From NCBI RefSeq assembly GCF_020525925.1, contig NZ_CP084876.1:2170001-2234000 (forward strand): DNA of 64,000 nucleotides, given 5' to 3'. Below the pieces are notes generated by a model that worked only from the letters and a program-made list of their open reading frames with translations, did no database searches and was not told the origin of the DNA. A program made the position numbers and the translations under genes. Positions 34,155-43,825 of the stretch are shown here, piece by piece (within the stretch, counting starts at the first letter, position 1; every line of letters starts with the position of its first letter). The DNA comes from Klebsiella quasipneumoniae subsp. quasipneumoniae (lineage in GTDB: Bacteria; Pseudomonadota; Gammaproteobacteria; Enterobacterales; Enterobacteriaceae).

Positions 34155-34910
34155 ATGATGTCGAGCGAGAAAACTAACAATTCCAGGCGTGATTTCCTGG
34201 TGAAATCGATGGCGCTGATCCCGACGGTGGTGATCGGCGGCGCGGGAGCAGGGGCCATTGGCGTGGCCACCAGCGCGACCGCGCAGGCGGCCCCCGCTTC
34301 AGAGCCAGCCTCCGGGAACACGGCGGCGGCCAGCGACTGGAAGCCGCAGTTCTTCAACGATCGTGAGTGGGCGTTTATCAACGCCGCTGTCGCTCGCTTA
34401 ATCCCGGCGGATGAACTTGGGCCCGGTGCTAAAGAGGCCGGCGTGCCGGAGTTTATCGACCGCCAGCTCAATACCCCTTACGCCACCGGCTCCATCTGGT
34501 ATATGCAGGGGCCCTTCAACCCCGACGTGCCGAAAGAGATGGGCTATCAGCTGCCGCTGGTGCCCAAACAGATCTATAACCTCGGGATCGCCGATGCCGA
34601 GGCCTGGTGTCAGGACAAGTATCACAAGACTTTTGCTGAACTGAGCAGCGAGCAGCAGGACGAGGCGCTCGGCCTGTGGGAATCGGGCAAAGCCGAGTTC
34701 AAACAGCTGCCGGCTTCGCTGTTCTTCACCTATCTGCTGCAGAACACCCGCGAAGGCTTCTTCAGCGACCCGATCCATGGCGGTAACAAAGGCATGGTTG
34801 GCTGGACGCTGATTAATTTTCCCGGCGCGCGCGCCGACTTTATGGATTGGGTTGAACGGGGCGAACGCTACCCCTTCCCGCCGGTATCAATTAATGGGGA
34901 GAGGGCGTAA
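34155..34910 (+). CDS. Gluconate 2-dehydrogenase subunit 3 (gamma, Tat-exported)
   Basis: A 251-residue small subunit of a membrane-bound FAD/cytochrome c dehydrogenase. A twin-arginine signal is evident ([10 protein letters not shown] followed by a Gly/Ala-rich hydrophobic stretch). The mature part has the subunit-3 pattern: [36 protein letters not shown] and [16 protein letters not shown]. The small subunit carries the Tat signal and takes the FAD subunit, which lacks one, across with it. Start is ATG 34155 or 34158; AGGA at 34146-34149 fits either. First gene of a three-gene operon. Confidence 0.88.
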   Translation: MMSSEKTNNSRRDFLVKSMALIPTVVIGGAGAGAIGVATSATAQAAPASEPASGNTAAASDWKPQFFNDREWAFINAAVARLIPADELGPGAKEAGVPEFIDRQLNTPYATGSIWYMQGPFNPDVPKEMGYQLPLVPKQIYNLGIADAEAWCQDKYHKTFAELSSEQQDEALGLWESGKAEFKQLPASLFFTYLLQNTREGFFSDPIHGGNKGMVGWTLINFPGARADFMDWVERGERYPFPPVSINGERA

Positions 34911-34912
34911 TC

Positions 34913-36697
34913 ATGGCCACCGTATTGAAAAAAACCGATGTCGCGATCGTCGGCTTCGGCTGGGTTGGGGCGATCATGGCCAAAGAGCTGACCGAAGCCG
35001 GGCTCAACGTCGTGGCGCTGGAGCGCGGCCCGATGCGCGACACCTGGCCGGACGGCGCCTATCCGCAGGTGATTGATGAGCTGACCTACAACATCCGCCG
35101 CAAGCTGTTCCAGGACCTGTCGAAAAGCACCGTCACCATCCGGCATAACACCAGCCAGCAGGCGGTGCCGTATCGCCAGCTGGCGGCCTTCCTGCCGGGT
35201 ACCGGCGTGGGCGGCGCCGGGCTGCACTGGTCCGGCGTCCATTTCCGCGTCGATCCCATCGAACTGCGGATGCGCAGCCACTATGAAGAGCGCTACGGCA
35301 AAAACTTCATTCCCCAGGATATGATCATCCAGGATTTCGGCGTCACCTACGACGAGCTGGAACCGTTCTTCGATAAAGCGGAGAAAGTGTTCGGCACCTC
35401 CGGGACCGCCTGGTCGATCAAAGGCAAGGTCGTCGGCAAAGGCCGCGGCGGCAACGCCTTCGCCCCGGACCGTTCAGATGACTTCCCGCTGCCGGCGCAG
35501 AAAAACACCTGGTCGGCGCAGCTGTTTGAAAAAGCGGCGCTCGAGGTGGGCTACCATCCCTACAACCTGCCGTCGGCCAACACTTCCGACTCCTATACCA
35601 ACCCGTACGGCGCGCAGATGGGCCCGTGCAACTTCTGCGGTTTCTGCAGCGGCTACGCCTGCTACATGTACTCCAAAGCCTCGCCGAACGTGAACATTCT
35701 GCCGGCGCTGCGCCAGGAAAAACGCTTTGAGCTGCGGACCAACGCCAACGTGCTGAAGGTCAACCTGACCGACGACAAATCCCGTGCCACCGGCGTGACC
35801 TACGTCGACGGCCAGGGGCGCGAAATGGAGCAGCCGGCGGACCTGGTGATCATCGGCGCCTTCCAGTTCCATAACGTGCACCTGATGCTGCTCTCCGGGA
35901 TCGGCAAACCCTACAATCCGGAGACCGGCGAAGGGGTGGTGGGGCGTAACTTCGCCTACCAGAACATGACCACCATTAAGGCCATTTTCGACAAAGATAC
36001 CTACACCAACCCGTTTATCGGCGCGGGCGGCAACGGCGTCGGCGTCGACGACTTCAACGCCGACAACTTCGACCACGGCGCGGCGGGCTTTGTCGGCGGT
36101 TCGCCGTTCTGGGTCAACCAGGCCGGGACCAAGCCCATCTCCGGTTTCCCGGTACCGCCGGGCACCCCGGCGTGGGGCAGCAAATGGAAAGCGGCGGTGG
36201 CCGATACCTACACCCATCACCTGTCGATGGATGCTCACGGCGCGCACCAGTCCTATCGGCAGAACTACCTCGATCTTGATCCGAACTACAAAAACGTCTT
36301 TGGCCAGCCGCTGCTGCGCATGACCTTTGACTGGCAGGAAAACGACATCAAGATGGCGCAGTTTATGTTCGATAAGATGGCGCCGATCGCCAAAGCGATG
36401 AAGCCGAAATATATCCTCGGCAGCCCGAAAAACGCCAACAGCCACTTTGATACCACCACCTACCAGACCACCCATATGAACGGCGGGGCGGTGATGGGGG
36501 AGGATCCGAAAACCAGCGCCGTTAACCGTTATCTGCAAAGCTGGGACGTGCATAACGTCTTCGTCATCGGCGCCTCCGCTTTCCCGCAGGGGCTGGGCTA
36601 TAACCCAACCGGCACGGTGGCCGCGCTGGCGTACTGGTCAGCGAAGGCGATCCGCGAGCAGTATCTGAAAAATCCGGGTCCCCTGGTGCAGGCATAA
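34913..36697 (+). CDS. Gluconate 2-dehydrogenase FAD subunit (GMC oxidoreductase)
   Basis: A 594-residue GMC-family flavoprotein, the catalytic subunit. The Rossmann FAD motif is at the N-terminus (AIVGFGWVGAIMAKEL, Gly14/16/19), followed by LPGTGVGGAGLHWSG and a Cys-rich CNFCGFCSGYAC near residue 240 that may hold an iron-sulfur cluster. The C-terminal GMC active-site region has THMNGGAVMG and FPQGLGYNPTGTV. No signal peptide, in keeping with Tat hitch-hiking on the small subunit. Probable reaction: D-gluconate to 2-keto-D-gluconate in the periplasm. Related enzymes use 2-ketogluconate or sorbitol, so the substrate is inferred. Confidence 0.88.
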   Translation: MATVLKKTDVAIVGFGWVGAIMAKELTEAGLNVVALERGPMRDTWPDGAYPQVIDELTYNIRRKLFQDLSKSTVTIRHNTSQQAVPYRQLAAFLPGTGVGGAGLHWSGVHFRVDPIELRMRSHYEERYGKNFIPQDMIIQDFGVTYDELEPFFDKAEKVFGTSGTAWSIKGKVVGKGRGGNAFAPDRSDDFPLPAQKNTWSAQLFEKAALEVGYHPYNLPSANTSDSYTNPYGAQMGPCNFCGFCSGYACYMYSKASPNVNILPALRQEKRFELRTNANVLKVNLTDDKSRATGVTYVDGQGREMEQPADLVIIGAFQFHNVHLMLLSGIGKPYNPETGEGVVGRNFAYQNMTTIKAIFDKDTYTNPFIGAGGNGVGVDDFNADNFDHGAAGFVGGSPFWVNQAGTKPISGFPVPPGTPAWGSKWKAAVADTYTHHLSMDAHGAHQSYRQNYLDLDPNYKNVFGQPLLRMTFDWQENDIKMAQFMFDKMAPIAKAMKPKYILGSPKNANSHFDTTTYQTTHMNGGAVMGEDPKTSAVNRYLQSWDVHNVFVIGASAFPQGLGYNPTGTVAALAYWSAKAIREQYLKNPGPLVQA

Positions 36698-36707
36698 AGG
36701 AAGGCAG

Positions 36708-38048
36708 ATGATGAAAATGCAATGGTTATCGGCCCTGGTGCTTGGGGCATTGAGCTGCGCGGCCTTCGCCGAAGAGGCGCCTGCGGACAGCAATCTGATT
36801 AAGCAAGGGGAGTATCTGGCGCGGGCGGGGGACTGTGTCGCCTGCCACACCAACGGCAAAGCGGGCAAACCTTTCGCCGGCGGTCTGCCGATGGAGACGC
36901 CGATCGGCACCATCTACTCCACCAATATCACGCCGGATAAAGAACACGGCATCGGCGGGTACACCTTCGAAGAGTTCGACGACGCGGTGCGCAAGGGTGT
37001 GCGGAAAGACGGTTCCACGCTCTATCCGGCAATGCCGTATCCCTCATTCGCGCGGATCAGTGAAGCGGACATGCGCGCCATGTACGCCTACTTTATGCAT
37101 GGCGTGGAGCCGGTGAATGTCGCCAACAAGGACACCGACATCCCGTGGCCGCTGTCGATGCGCTGGCCGCTGGCGTTCTGGCGCGGCATCTTCGCCCCGA
37201 CGCCGAGCGACTTTGTCGCCAACCCGCAGGTTGACCCGGTGCTGGAGCGCGGTCGCTATCTGGTGGAAGGCCTGGGCCACTGCGGCGCCTGTCATACCCC
37301 GCGTAGCCTGACGATGCAGGAAAAAGCGCTCAGCGAAAGCGAAGGCGATGATTACCTGGCGGGCAGCAATGCGCCGATTGACGGCTGGGTCGCCTCCAGC
37401 CTGCGCGGCGAAAATCGCGACGGTCTGGGGACCTGGAGCGAAGCCGAGCTGGCTGAGTTCCTGAAAACCGGACGTAACGATAAATCGGTGGTCTTCGGCG
37501 GCATGAGCGATGTGGTGGAGCACAGTCTGCAGTATCTCTCTGATGACGACATCACCGCCATCGCCCGCTATCTGAAGTCGCTCCCGCCGCGCGGCGGCAA
37601 ACAGACCCCAGCCCCGGTGGAAGACAGCGTGGCGAAAGATCTGTGGAAGGGTAACGACAGCAAAACCGGCGCCGCGCTGTATGTCGATAACTGCGCCGCC
37701 TGCCACCGCACCGACGGCGCGGGCTACCAGCGCGCCTTCCCGTCGCTGAAGGGCAACCCGGTGGTGCAGACCGAAGATGCCACTTCGCTTATCCACATCG
37801 TTCTGACCGGGAGCACCACGCCGGCGGTGAAAGATGCGGTCTCCAACCTGACCATGCCGTCTTTCGGCTGGCGTCTGGACGACCAGCAGGTGGCGGATGT
37901 GGTCAACTTCATCCGCACCAGCTGGGGCAACAACGCGCCGGCGGTCAGCGCCAGCGATGTGGCGAAGGTGCGTAAGGAGACCGCGGCGCACGATGAGAAG
38001 GCGTTAGGCAACGCCGATATCTCGAAGCTGCCGGGGGCCGGACAGTAA
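36708..38048 (+). CDS. Gluconate 2-dehydrogenase triheme cytochrome c subunit
   Basis: A 446-residue exported cytochrome with a Sec signal (VLGALSCAAFAEE). Three covalent heme sites are seen: CVACH (Cys43-His47), CGACH (Cys192-His196) and CAACH (Cys329-His333). It passes electrons from the FAD subunit to membrane ubiquinone. ATG 36708 and 36711 are both possible starts (AGGAAGG at 36698-36704). Its need for cytochrome c maturation explains the ccm cluster that begins 83 bases downstream. Confidence 0.92.
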   Translation: MMKMQWLSALVLGALSCAAFAEEAPADSNLIKQGEYLARAGDCVACHTNGKAGKPFAGGLPMETPIGTIYSTNITPDKEHGIGGYTFEEFDDAVRKGVRKDGSTLYPAMPYPSFARISEADMRAMYAYFMHGVEPVNVANKDTDIPWPLSMRWPLAFWRGIFAPTPSDFVANPQVDPVLERGRYLVEGLGHCGACHTPRSLTMQEKALSESEGDDYLAGSNAPIDGWVASSLRGENRDGLGTWSEAELAEFLKTGRNDKSVVFGGMSDVVEHSLQYLSDDDITAIARYLKSLPPRGGKQTPAPVEDSVAKDLWKGNDSKTGAALYVDNCAACHRTDGAGYQRAFPSLKGNPVVQTEDATSLIHIVLTGSTTPAVKDAVSNLTMPSFGWRLDDQQVADVVNFIRTSWGNNAPAVSASDVAKVRKETAAHDEKALGNADISKLPGAGQ

Positions 38049-38050
38049 CC

Positions 38051-38086
38051 GTCAGGGTTGCGTCGCCCGCGCGGCGCAACCCTGAC
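38051..38086 (+). terminator. Hairpin between the dehydrogenase operon and ccmA
   Basis: GTCAGGGTTGCG (38051-38062) pairs perfectly with CGCAACCCTGAC (38075-38086), two bases after the cytochrome stop. Only a weak T-rich tail follows, so read-through into ccm is plausible. Confidence 0.55.
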
Positions 38087-38131
38087 TTAGCCAGGACGTA
38101 AAAGACTGTCTGAATCAAGGAGTTTGCCTTC

Positions 38132-38755
38132 ATGCTGCATGCAGAGCGACTGACCTGCATCGTTGACGATCGACCGCTGTTTGCGGAGCTGACGCTATCC
38201 CTTGCTGCCGGCGAGCTGCTGCAGGTCGCCGGTGATAACGGCGCGGGGAAAACCTCGCTGCTGCGGATCCTTTGCGGCCTGGCGCGCCCGGAAAGCGGGG
38301 TGGTGAGCTGGCAGGGCCAGCCGCTGGCCCAGGTGCGGGAGTCATTTCACCGGCAGCTGCTGTGGCTGGGCCATAAGCCCGGCGTCAACGCGGCGCTGAC
38401 CGCCGATGAAAACCTGCGTTTCTTCTTTCCGGCCAGCCGCCTTCAGCAGCGGGAAAGCGCCCTCGCCGCCGTCGGCCTGGCGGGCTATGAAGATCTCCCC
38501 TTAAGCCAGCTCTCCGCCGGGCAGCAGCGCCGGGTGGCGCTGACCCGCCTGTGGTTAACCGATGCGCCGCTGTGGATCCTCGATGAGCCGTTTACCGCCC
38601 TCGACGCCACGGCGATAGAAACCCTGACCCGTCGCCTGGAGCAGCACGCCCGGCAGGGGGGAAGCGCGATCCTCACCACCCATCAGCCGCTGCGGCCGCT
38701 GGGCTGCCCGTTGCGCACCCTGCGCCTCGGCGACGACGGCGGGAGGCGGCAATGA
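38132..38755 (+). CDS. ccmA: Heme exporter ATPase CcmA
   Basis: A 207-residue ATPase of the Ccm heme-handling ABC complex (CcmABCD), which frees holo-CcmE from CcmC using ATP. Walker A GDNGAGKTS, signature LSAGQQRRVALTRLWL and Walker B LWILDEPFTALD are intact; the LSAGQQRR variant and the short chain are typical of CcmA. AAGGAG (38119-38124) precedes ATG 38132. First gene of a complete nine-gene ccm cluster. Confidence 0.94.
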   Translation: MLHAERLTCIVDDRPLFAELTLSLAAGELLQVAGDNGAGKTSLLRILCGLARPESGVVSWQGQPLAQVRESFHRQLLWLGHKPGVNAALTADENLRFFFPASRLQQRESALAAVGLAGYEDLPLSQLSAGQQRRVALTRLWLTDAPLWILDEPFTALDATAIETLTRRLEQHARQGGSAILTTHQPLRPLGCPLRTLRLGDDGGRRQ

Positions 38756-39411
38756 TGAGAGCGCTGTTGGCCCGGGAACTGCGCCTGGCGTGGCGCAGCG
38801 GGGCAGAGATCCTCAATCCGCTATGGTTCTTTCTGATCGTCATCACCCTGTTTCCGTTCGGCGTCGGCGCCGCGCCGCAGCTGCTGGCGCAGATTGCGCC
38901 GGGCGTGGTGTGGGTCGCCGCGCTGCTGGCGGCGCTGCTGGTGATGGATCGGTTGTTTCGCGACGACTGGCAGGACGGTTCCCTGGAGCAGCTGATGCTT
39001 CTGCCGACGCCGCTGGTGGCGGTGGTGCTGGTGAAGGTGGTCGCTCACTGGATGATGAGCGGCCTGCCGCTGCTGATCGTCTCGCCGCTGGCGGCGCTGC
39101 TGCTGGGGATGAACCTGCACGACGCCGGCGTGCTGGCGCTGACCTTGCTGCTTGGCACGCCGACGCTCAGTTTTCTTGGCGCGGTGGGGGTTGGCCTGAC
39201 CGTCGGCCTGAAGCGCGGCGGCGTCCTGCTGAGCCTGCTGGTGCTGCCGCTGGCGGTGCCGCTGCTGATTTTCGCCACCGCGGCCTGCCAGGCGGCGGCC
39301 GCCGGGCTCCCGGTCAGCGGCTATCTGGCGATGCTGGCGGCGTTCTTAACCGCCAGCGCCACCCTGTGTCCGTTCGCCACCGCCGCCGCGCTGCGGCTGA
39401 CCGTGCAATAA
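38752..39411 (+). CDS. ccmB: Heme exporter membrane protein CcmB
   Basis: A 219-residue protein with six predicted helices. Family features include the N-terminal RELRLAWRSGAEILNPLWFF and the loop DRLFRDDWQDGSLEQLML. Membrane partner of CcmA in the release complex. Overlaps ccmA by 4 bases (ATGA). Confidence 0.94.
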   Translation: MMRALLARELRLAWRSGAEILNPLWFFLIVITLFPFGVGAAPQLLAQIAPGVVWVAALLAALLVMDRLFRDDWQDGSLEQLMLLPTPLVAVVLVKVVAHWMMSGLPLLIVSPLAALLLGMNLHDAGVLALTLLLGTPTLSFLGAVGVGLTVGLKRGGVLLSLLVLPLAVPLLIFATAACQAAAAGLPVSGYLAMLAAFLTASATLCPFATAAALRLTVQ

Positions 39412-39460
39412 TTCGCTGCGCCTGCGGGCGCGGCCATCATAACCGTGTGAGTAAGCGTCT

Positions 39461-40198
39461 ATGTGGAAAGCGTTACATCAACTGGCGATCCCCGAGCGGC
39501 TGTACCGCCTGTGCGGGTGCTGGATCCCCTGGCTGGCGGCGTTGAGCGCGCTGTTGCTGGTCATCGGCCTGGGGTGGGGATTTGGCTTCGCCCCGGCGGA
39601 CTATCAGCAGGGGGAAAGCTACCGGATCATGTATCTTCACGTCCCGGCGGCGATGTGGTCGATGGGGCTGTACCTGGCGATGGCCGTCGCGGCCTTCGTC
39701 GGGGTGGTCTGGCAGATTAAAATGGCCGACCTGGCGATCGCCGCCCTGGCGCCGGTAGGGGCGGTCTGCACCCTGGTGGCGCTGGTCAGCGGCGCGGCGT
39801 GGGGCAAGCCGATGTGGGGGACCTGGTGGATCTGGGACGCCCGCCTGACCTCGGAGCTGGTGCTGCTGTTTCTGTATGCCGGCGTCATCGCCCTGTGGCA
39901 CGCCTTTGACGACCGCCGCCTGGCCGGGCGCGCGGCGGGGATCCTCGTCCTGGTCGGGGTGGTCAATCTGCCCATCATTCATTACTCGGTTTACTGGTGG
40001 AACACCCTGCACCAGGGCTCGACCAACCTGCAGCAAACCATCGACCCGAGCATGCGTCTGCCGCTGCGGATCTGCATTTTTGCTTTCCTCGCGCTGTCGG
40101 TCACCCTGACCCTGATGCGCCTGCGTAACCTGATCCTCCAGCTGGAACGTCGTCGGCCGTGGGTGGTGGCGCTGGCTAACAAAGGAGCCGCCCGATGA
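39461..40198 (+). CDS. ccmC: Heme-handling protein CcmC
   Basis: A 245-residue six-helix membrane protein that attaches heme to CcmE. The tryptophan-rich periplasmic motif WGTWWIWDARLTS and the flanking external histidines (MYLHVPAAMW and NLPIIHYSVYWWNTLHQG) are all present. The 49-base gap before it is the only sizeable gap in the cluster; no terminator is seen in it. Confidence 0.95.
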   Translation: MWKALHQLAIPERLYRLCGCWIPWLAALSALLLVIGLGWGFGFAPADYQQGESYRIMYLHVPAAMWSMGLYLAMAVAAFVGVVWQIKMADLAIAALAPVGAVCTLVALVSGAAWGKPMWGTWWIWDARLTSELVLLFLYAGVIALWHAFDDRRLAGRAAGILVLVGVVNLPIIHYSVYWWNTLHQGSTNLQQTIDPSMRLPLRICIFAFLALSVTLTLMRLRNLILQLERRRPWVVALANKGAAR

Positions 40199-40425
40199 GC
40201 CCCGCTTTTTCTTCGTTCGCCGCCTTCCTGAATATGGGCGGCTATGCCCTGTACGTCTGGCTGGCGGTGGCCGTGGCCATCGCCGCCTTTGGCCTGCTGA
40301 CGGTTCATACCCTGTGGGCGCGGCGGGCGCTATTCCAGGAGGTGCGACGCCAGCAGGCGCGCGAGCGGCGGATCGCGGCCGCTCGCGAACATGACAAGGA
40401 GGCCGCGGATGCAAGCGCGTCGTAA
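40195..40425 (+). CDS. ccmD: CcmD, small subunit of the Ccm release complex
   Basis: A 76-residue protein with one membrane helix ([20 protein letters not shown]) and a charged, basic C-terminal tail rich in Arg, Glu and Ala. This size and layout are characteristic of CcmD, which helps free holo-CcmE. Overlaps ccmC by 4 bases and ccmE by 17. Confidence 0.92.
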   Translation: MSPAFSSFAAFLNMGGYALYVWLAVAVAIAAFGLLTVHTLWARRALFQEVRRQQARERRIAAAREHDKEAADASAS

Positions 40426-40867
40426 AACCCGGCTGTATATCGTGCTGGCGGTGCTCGCCGGCCTTGGGCTGACCGTCAGCCTGACGCTTTACGCCTTGAG
40501 CAGCAATATCGATCTGTTCTACACCCCGGGGGAAATTATCTACGGCAAAACGGAAACCCGGGCGCTGCCCCAGATCGGGCAGCGCCTGCGGGTGGGGGGC
40601 TACGTTCAGTCAGGCTCCCTGCAGCGCGACCCGCAAACCCTCGACGTGCGCTTTAAGCTGTATGACGCCCGCGGGGTCGTGGACGTCAGCTATAAGGGCA
40701 TTCTGCCGGACCTGTTCCGTGAAGGACAGGGCGTGGTGGCCCAGGGCGTTCTGGACGGCGAGCGGCATATCACCGCTCAGCAGGTGCTGGCCAAGCATGA
40801 TGAAAATTACACCCCGCCGGAGGTGAAGAACGCCATGACGCCGGCGAAAGCGGAGGCGCAGCCATGA
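40409..40867 (+). CDS. ccmE: Heme chaperone CcmE
   Basis: A 152-residue periplasmic heme chaperone, anchored by one N-terminal helix ([22 protein letters not shown]). The heme-binding histidine is His130 in LAKHDENY, the same position as in E. coli, with Tyr134. ATG 40409 is chosen over 40391 because AAGGAGG (40396-40402) is spaced 6 bases before it. Confidence 0.95.
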   Translation: MQARRKTRLYIVLAVLAGLGLTVSLTLYALSSNIDLFYTPGEIIYGKTETRALPQIGQRLRVGGYVQSGSLQRDPQTLDVRFKLYDARGVVDVSYKGILPDLFREGQGVVAQGVLDGERHITAQQVLAKHDENYTPPEVKNAMTPAKAEAQP

Positions 40868-42816
40868 TGCCGGAGCTGGGCAACTTTTTATTGTGTCTGG
40901 CGGCGGGGCTGGCGCTGCTTCTGAGCGTCTATCCCCTATGGGGCGCGGCGCGGCAGGACCGGCGGCTGATGGCTCTGGCCCGGCCGCTGGCCTGCGGGCT
41001 GTTCGCCTGTATCGGCGGCGCCTTCCTGCTGCTGGTGCACGCCTTCGTGGTCAACGACTTTACCGTCCGCTACGTGGCGGAAAACTCCAACAGCGCGCTG
41101 CCGGTGTGGTATCGGGTGGCGGCGACCTGGGGGGCGCACGAGGGCTCGCTGCTGCTGTGGGTCCTGCAGCTCAGCGTCTGGACCTTCGCCGTCGCCCTCT
41201 TCAGCCGCCGGATGCCGCTCGACGCCGTCGCCCGGGTGCTGGCGGTGATGGGGATGATCGCCTTTGGGTTCCTGCTGTTCATCCTCTTTACCTCCAACCC
41301 GTTCAGCCGCGGCCTGCCGCAGTACCCCATTGACGGCCGCGACCTTAATCCGCTGCTGCAGGATATCGGCATGATTTTTCATCCGCCGATCCTCTATATG
41401 GGGTACGTCGGCTTCTCGGTGGCTTTCGCCTTCGCCATCGCCTCGCTGCTGGCGGGGCGGCTGGACACCGCGTGGGCGCGCTGGTCGCGTCCCTGGACCC
41501 AGGCGGCGTGGATGTTCCTCACTCTCGGCATCGTGCTGGGCTCGGCGTGGGCCTATTACGAACTGGGCTGGGGCGGCTGGTGGTTCTGGGACCCGGTGGA
41601 AAACGCCTCGTTTATGCCGTGGCTGGTAGGGACCGCGCTGCTGCACTCCCTGGCGGTGACCGAGAAGCGCGGCAGCTTCCGCGCCTGGACGGTGCTGCTG
41701 GCCATCGCCGCCTTCTCCCTATGCCTGCTGGGCACCTTCCTGGTGCGCTCCGGGGTGCTGGTCTCGGTGCATGCCTTCGCCTCGGATCCGTCGCGCGGAC
41801 TGTTCATTCTGGCGCTGCTGATTGTCGCCATCGGCGGGTCGCTGCTGCTGTACGCCCTGAAGGGCGGCAGGGTGCGCGCGCGGGTGGAACATACCCTGTG
41901 GTCGCGCGAGTCGTTCCTGCTGGGCAACAATATTTTGCTGATGGCCGCGATGTTGGTGGTGCTCCTCGGAACGCTGCTGCCGCTGGTGCATAAAGAGCTG
42001 GGCCTCGGCAGCATCTCCATCGGCGAGCCGTTCTTTAACACCATGTTCACCGCCCTGATGGCGCCGTTTGCGCTGCTGCTGGGGCTGGGACCGCTGATCC
42101 GCTGGCGGCGCGATGACATCGCCAGGCAGATTAAGCGCCTGGTGGTCGCCCTGGTGGTGACGTTGTCACTTTCTCTGGCGCTGCCGTGGCTGCTGCAGGA
42201 TCGTATCACCGCGATGGCGGTCATTGGCCTGATGATGGCCCTGTGGGTGCTGATCTTCGCCCTGATGGAGGTTCACGAACGGGCCACCCATCGCCACGGC
42301 TTCTGGCGCGGCCTGCGGACGCTGACCCGCAGCCAGTGGGGGATGGTGCTCGGTCACGTCGGCGTGGCGGTGACCGTTATCGGCATCACCTTTAGCCAGA
42401 ACTACAGCGTGGAGCGCGATGTACGGATGCGCCCTGGCGACAGCATCGATATCCACCGTTATCACTTTGTGTTTAACGGCGTGCGCAATATCGTCGGCCC
42501 CAACTGGACCGGCGGGGAAGGCATTATTGCCGTGACCCGCAACGGCCGCCCGGAAGCGACGCTGTATGCCGAGAAACGCTTTTACACCGCCAGCCGGATG
42601 ATGATGACCGAGGCGGCGATCAGCGGCGGGCTGACCCGCGATCTGTACGCCGCGCTGGGGGAAGAACTGAGCGACGGCAGCTGGGCGGTGCGTCTGTACT
42701 ACAAACCGTTCGTTCGCTGGATCTGGTACGGCGGGGTGCTGATGGCCCTCGGCGGTCTGTGCTGCATGCTCGACCCGCGCTACCGGATGCGTAAGAAACT
42801 GCAGGAGGCCTCATGA
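40864..42816 (+). CDS. ccmF: Cytochrome c heme lyase subunit CcmF
   Basis: A 650-residue, many-helix membrane protein, the core of the synthase that transfers heme from CcmE to apocytochromes. The WWD motif [18 protein letters not shown] lies near residue 237, with the conserved [13 protein letters not shown] and [11 protein letters not shown] histidine segments. Length matches E. coli CcmF (~647). ATGATG overlaps the ccmE stop; either ATG could serve. Confidence 0.95.
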   Translation: MMPELGNFLLCLAAGLALLLSVYPLWGAARQDRRLMALARPLACGLFACIGGAFLLLVHAFVVNDFTVRYVAENSNSALPVWYRVAATWGAHEGSLLLWVLQLSVWTFAVALFSRRMPLDAVARVLAVMGMIAFGFLLFILFTSNPFSRGLPQYPIDGRDLNPLLQDIGMIFHPPILYMGYVGFSVAFAFAIASLLAGRLDTAWARWSRPWTQAAWMFLTLGIVLGSAWAYYELGWGGWWFWDPVENASFMPWLVGTALLHSLAVTEKRGSFRAWTVLLAIAAFSLCLLGTFLVRSGVLVSVHAFASDPSRGLFILALLIVAIGGSLLLYALKGGRVRARVEHTLWSRESFLLGNNILLMAAMLVVLLGTLLPLVHKELGLGSISIGEPFFNTMFTALMAPFALLLGLGPLIRWRRDDIARQIKRLVVALVVTLSLSLALPWLLQDRITAMAVIGLMMALWVLIFALMEVHERATHRHGFWRGLRTLTRSQWGMVLGHVGVAVTVIGITFSQNYSVERDVRMRPGDSIDIHRYHFVFNGVRNIVGPNWTGGEGIIAVTRNGRPEATLYAEKRFYTASRMMMTEAAISGGLTRDLYAALGEELSDGSWAVRLYYKPFVRWIWYGGVLMALGGLCCMLDPRYRMRKKLQEAS

Positions 42817-43367
42817 ACCGGAAGCTGCTGTTTATCCCGCTGGTGCTGTTTCTGGCGCTGGCCGCCGCGCTGTTCTGGCAGCTGATGCGTAACGCCGATG
42901 GCGACGACCCGACGACCCTCGAGTCGGCGCTGATTGGCAAACCGCTGCCGGAATTTCGCCTTGAAGCGCTGGATACCCCCGGCCAGACGCTGGACCGACG
43001 GACGCTGATTGACGGCAAGCCGCTGCTGCTTAACGTCTGGGCCACCTGGTGCCCAACCTGTCGCGCCGAGCATCAGTTTCTCAACGGCCTGGCGCAGCAG
43101 GGCGTGCGGGTGGTGGGGATGAACTACAAAGACGATCGGCAGAAGGCGATCAGCTGGCTGCAGCGCCTGGGTAATCCGTACAGGCTGAGCCTGTACGACG
43201 GCAACGGCATGCTCGGCCTGGATCTGGGGGTTTATGGCGCGCCGGAGACGTTTCTCATCGACGGTCAGGGCATCATCCGCTGGCGGCACGCCGGCGACCT
43301 GAACGACCGGGTGTGGCGCGAGGAGCTCCAGCCGCTGTGGAATCAATACAACCGGGGGGCGGGCTGA
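42813..43367 (+). CDS. ccmG: Thiol:disulfide interchange protein CcmG (DsbE)
   Basis: A 184-residue membrane-anchored thioredoxin-like protein that reduces the CxxCH cysteines of apocytochromes. The active site WCPTC has Cys80 and Cys83, as in E. coli DsbE, and the GVYGAPETFLID cis-Pro region follows. Overlaps ccmF by 4 bases. Confidence 0.95.
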   Translation: MNRKLLFIPLVLFLALAAALFWQLMRNADGDDPTTLESALIGKPLPEFRLEALDTPGQTLDRRTLIDGKPLLLNVWATWCPTCRAEHQFLNGLAQQGVRVVGMNYKDDRQKAISWLQRLGNPYRLSLYDGNGMLGLDLGVYGAPETFLIDGQGIIRWRHAGDLNDRVWREELQPLWNQYNRGAG

Positions 43368-43825
43368 TGAGAGGTGTCATAGGCATTCTGCTGGCGCTGA
43401 TGCTGACCGGCCAGGCGTGGGCCGCCATCGACACCTGGCAGTTTAAAGACGAGGCCCAGGAGCAGGCGTTCCGCGAGATCACCTCCCGGCTGCGCTGCCC
43501 GAAATGCCAGAACAACAGCATCGCCGACTCGAACGCGATGATTGCCGCCGATATGCGGCAGAAGGTGTACGAGCTGATGCAGCAGGGGAAAACGAAAGGG
43601 CAGATCGTTGACTATATGGTGGCCCGCTACGGCAATTTTGTCAGCTACGAGCCGCCGCTGACCGCGGGCACGGTGCTTCTGTGGCTGGGGCCGGGGCTGT
43701 TCGTCCTGGCGGGCGCGGGGGTGATTATCGCCCGCGCGCGTCGTCGCGATATTCCTGACGCGGCGCTCAGCGTCGAAGAGCGCCAGCGGCTGGCGGCATT
43801 ATTGAAAGAAGGAAAAGAACGATGA
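43367..43825 (+). CDS. ccmH: Cytochrome c maturation protein CcmH
   Basis: A 152-residue exported, membrane-anchored protein with the redox motif LRCPKCQNN (Cys44, Cys47), acting with CcmG to keep apocytochrome cysteines reduced. Signal peptide MRGVIGILLALMLTGQAWA. ATG 43367 shares one base with the ccmG stop. It is the short CcmH form; the TPR part found fused in E. coli CcmH is encoded separately by the next gene. Confidence 0.93.
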   Translation: MRGVIGILLALMLTGQAWAAIDTWQFKDEAQEQAFREITSRLRCPKCQNNSIADSNAMIAADMRQKVYELMQQGKTKGQIVDYMVARYGNFVSYEPPLTAGTVLLWLGPGLFVLAGAGVIIARARRRDIPDAALSVEERQRLAALLKEGKER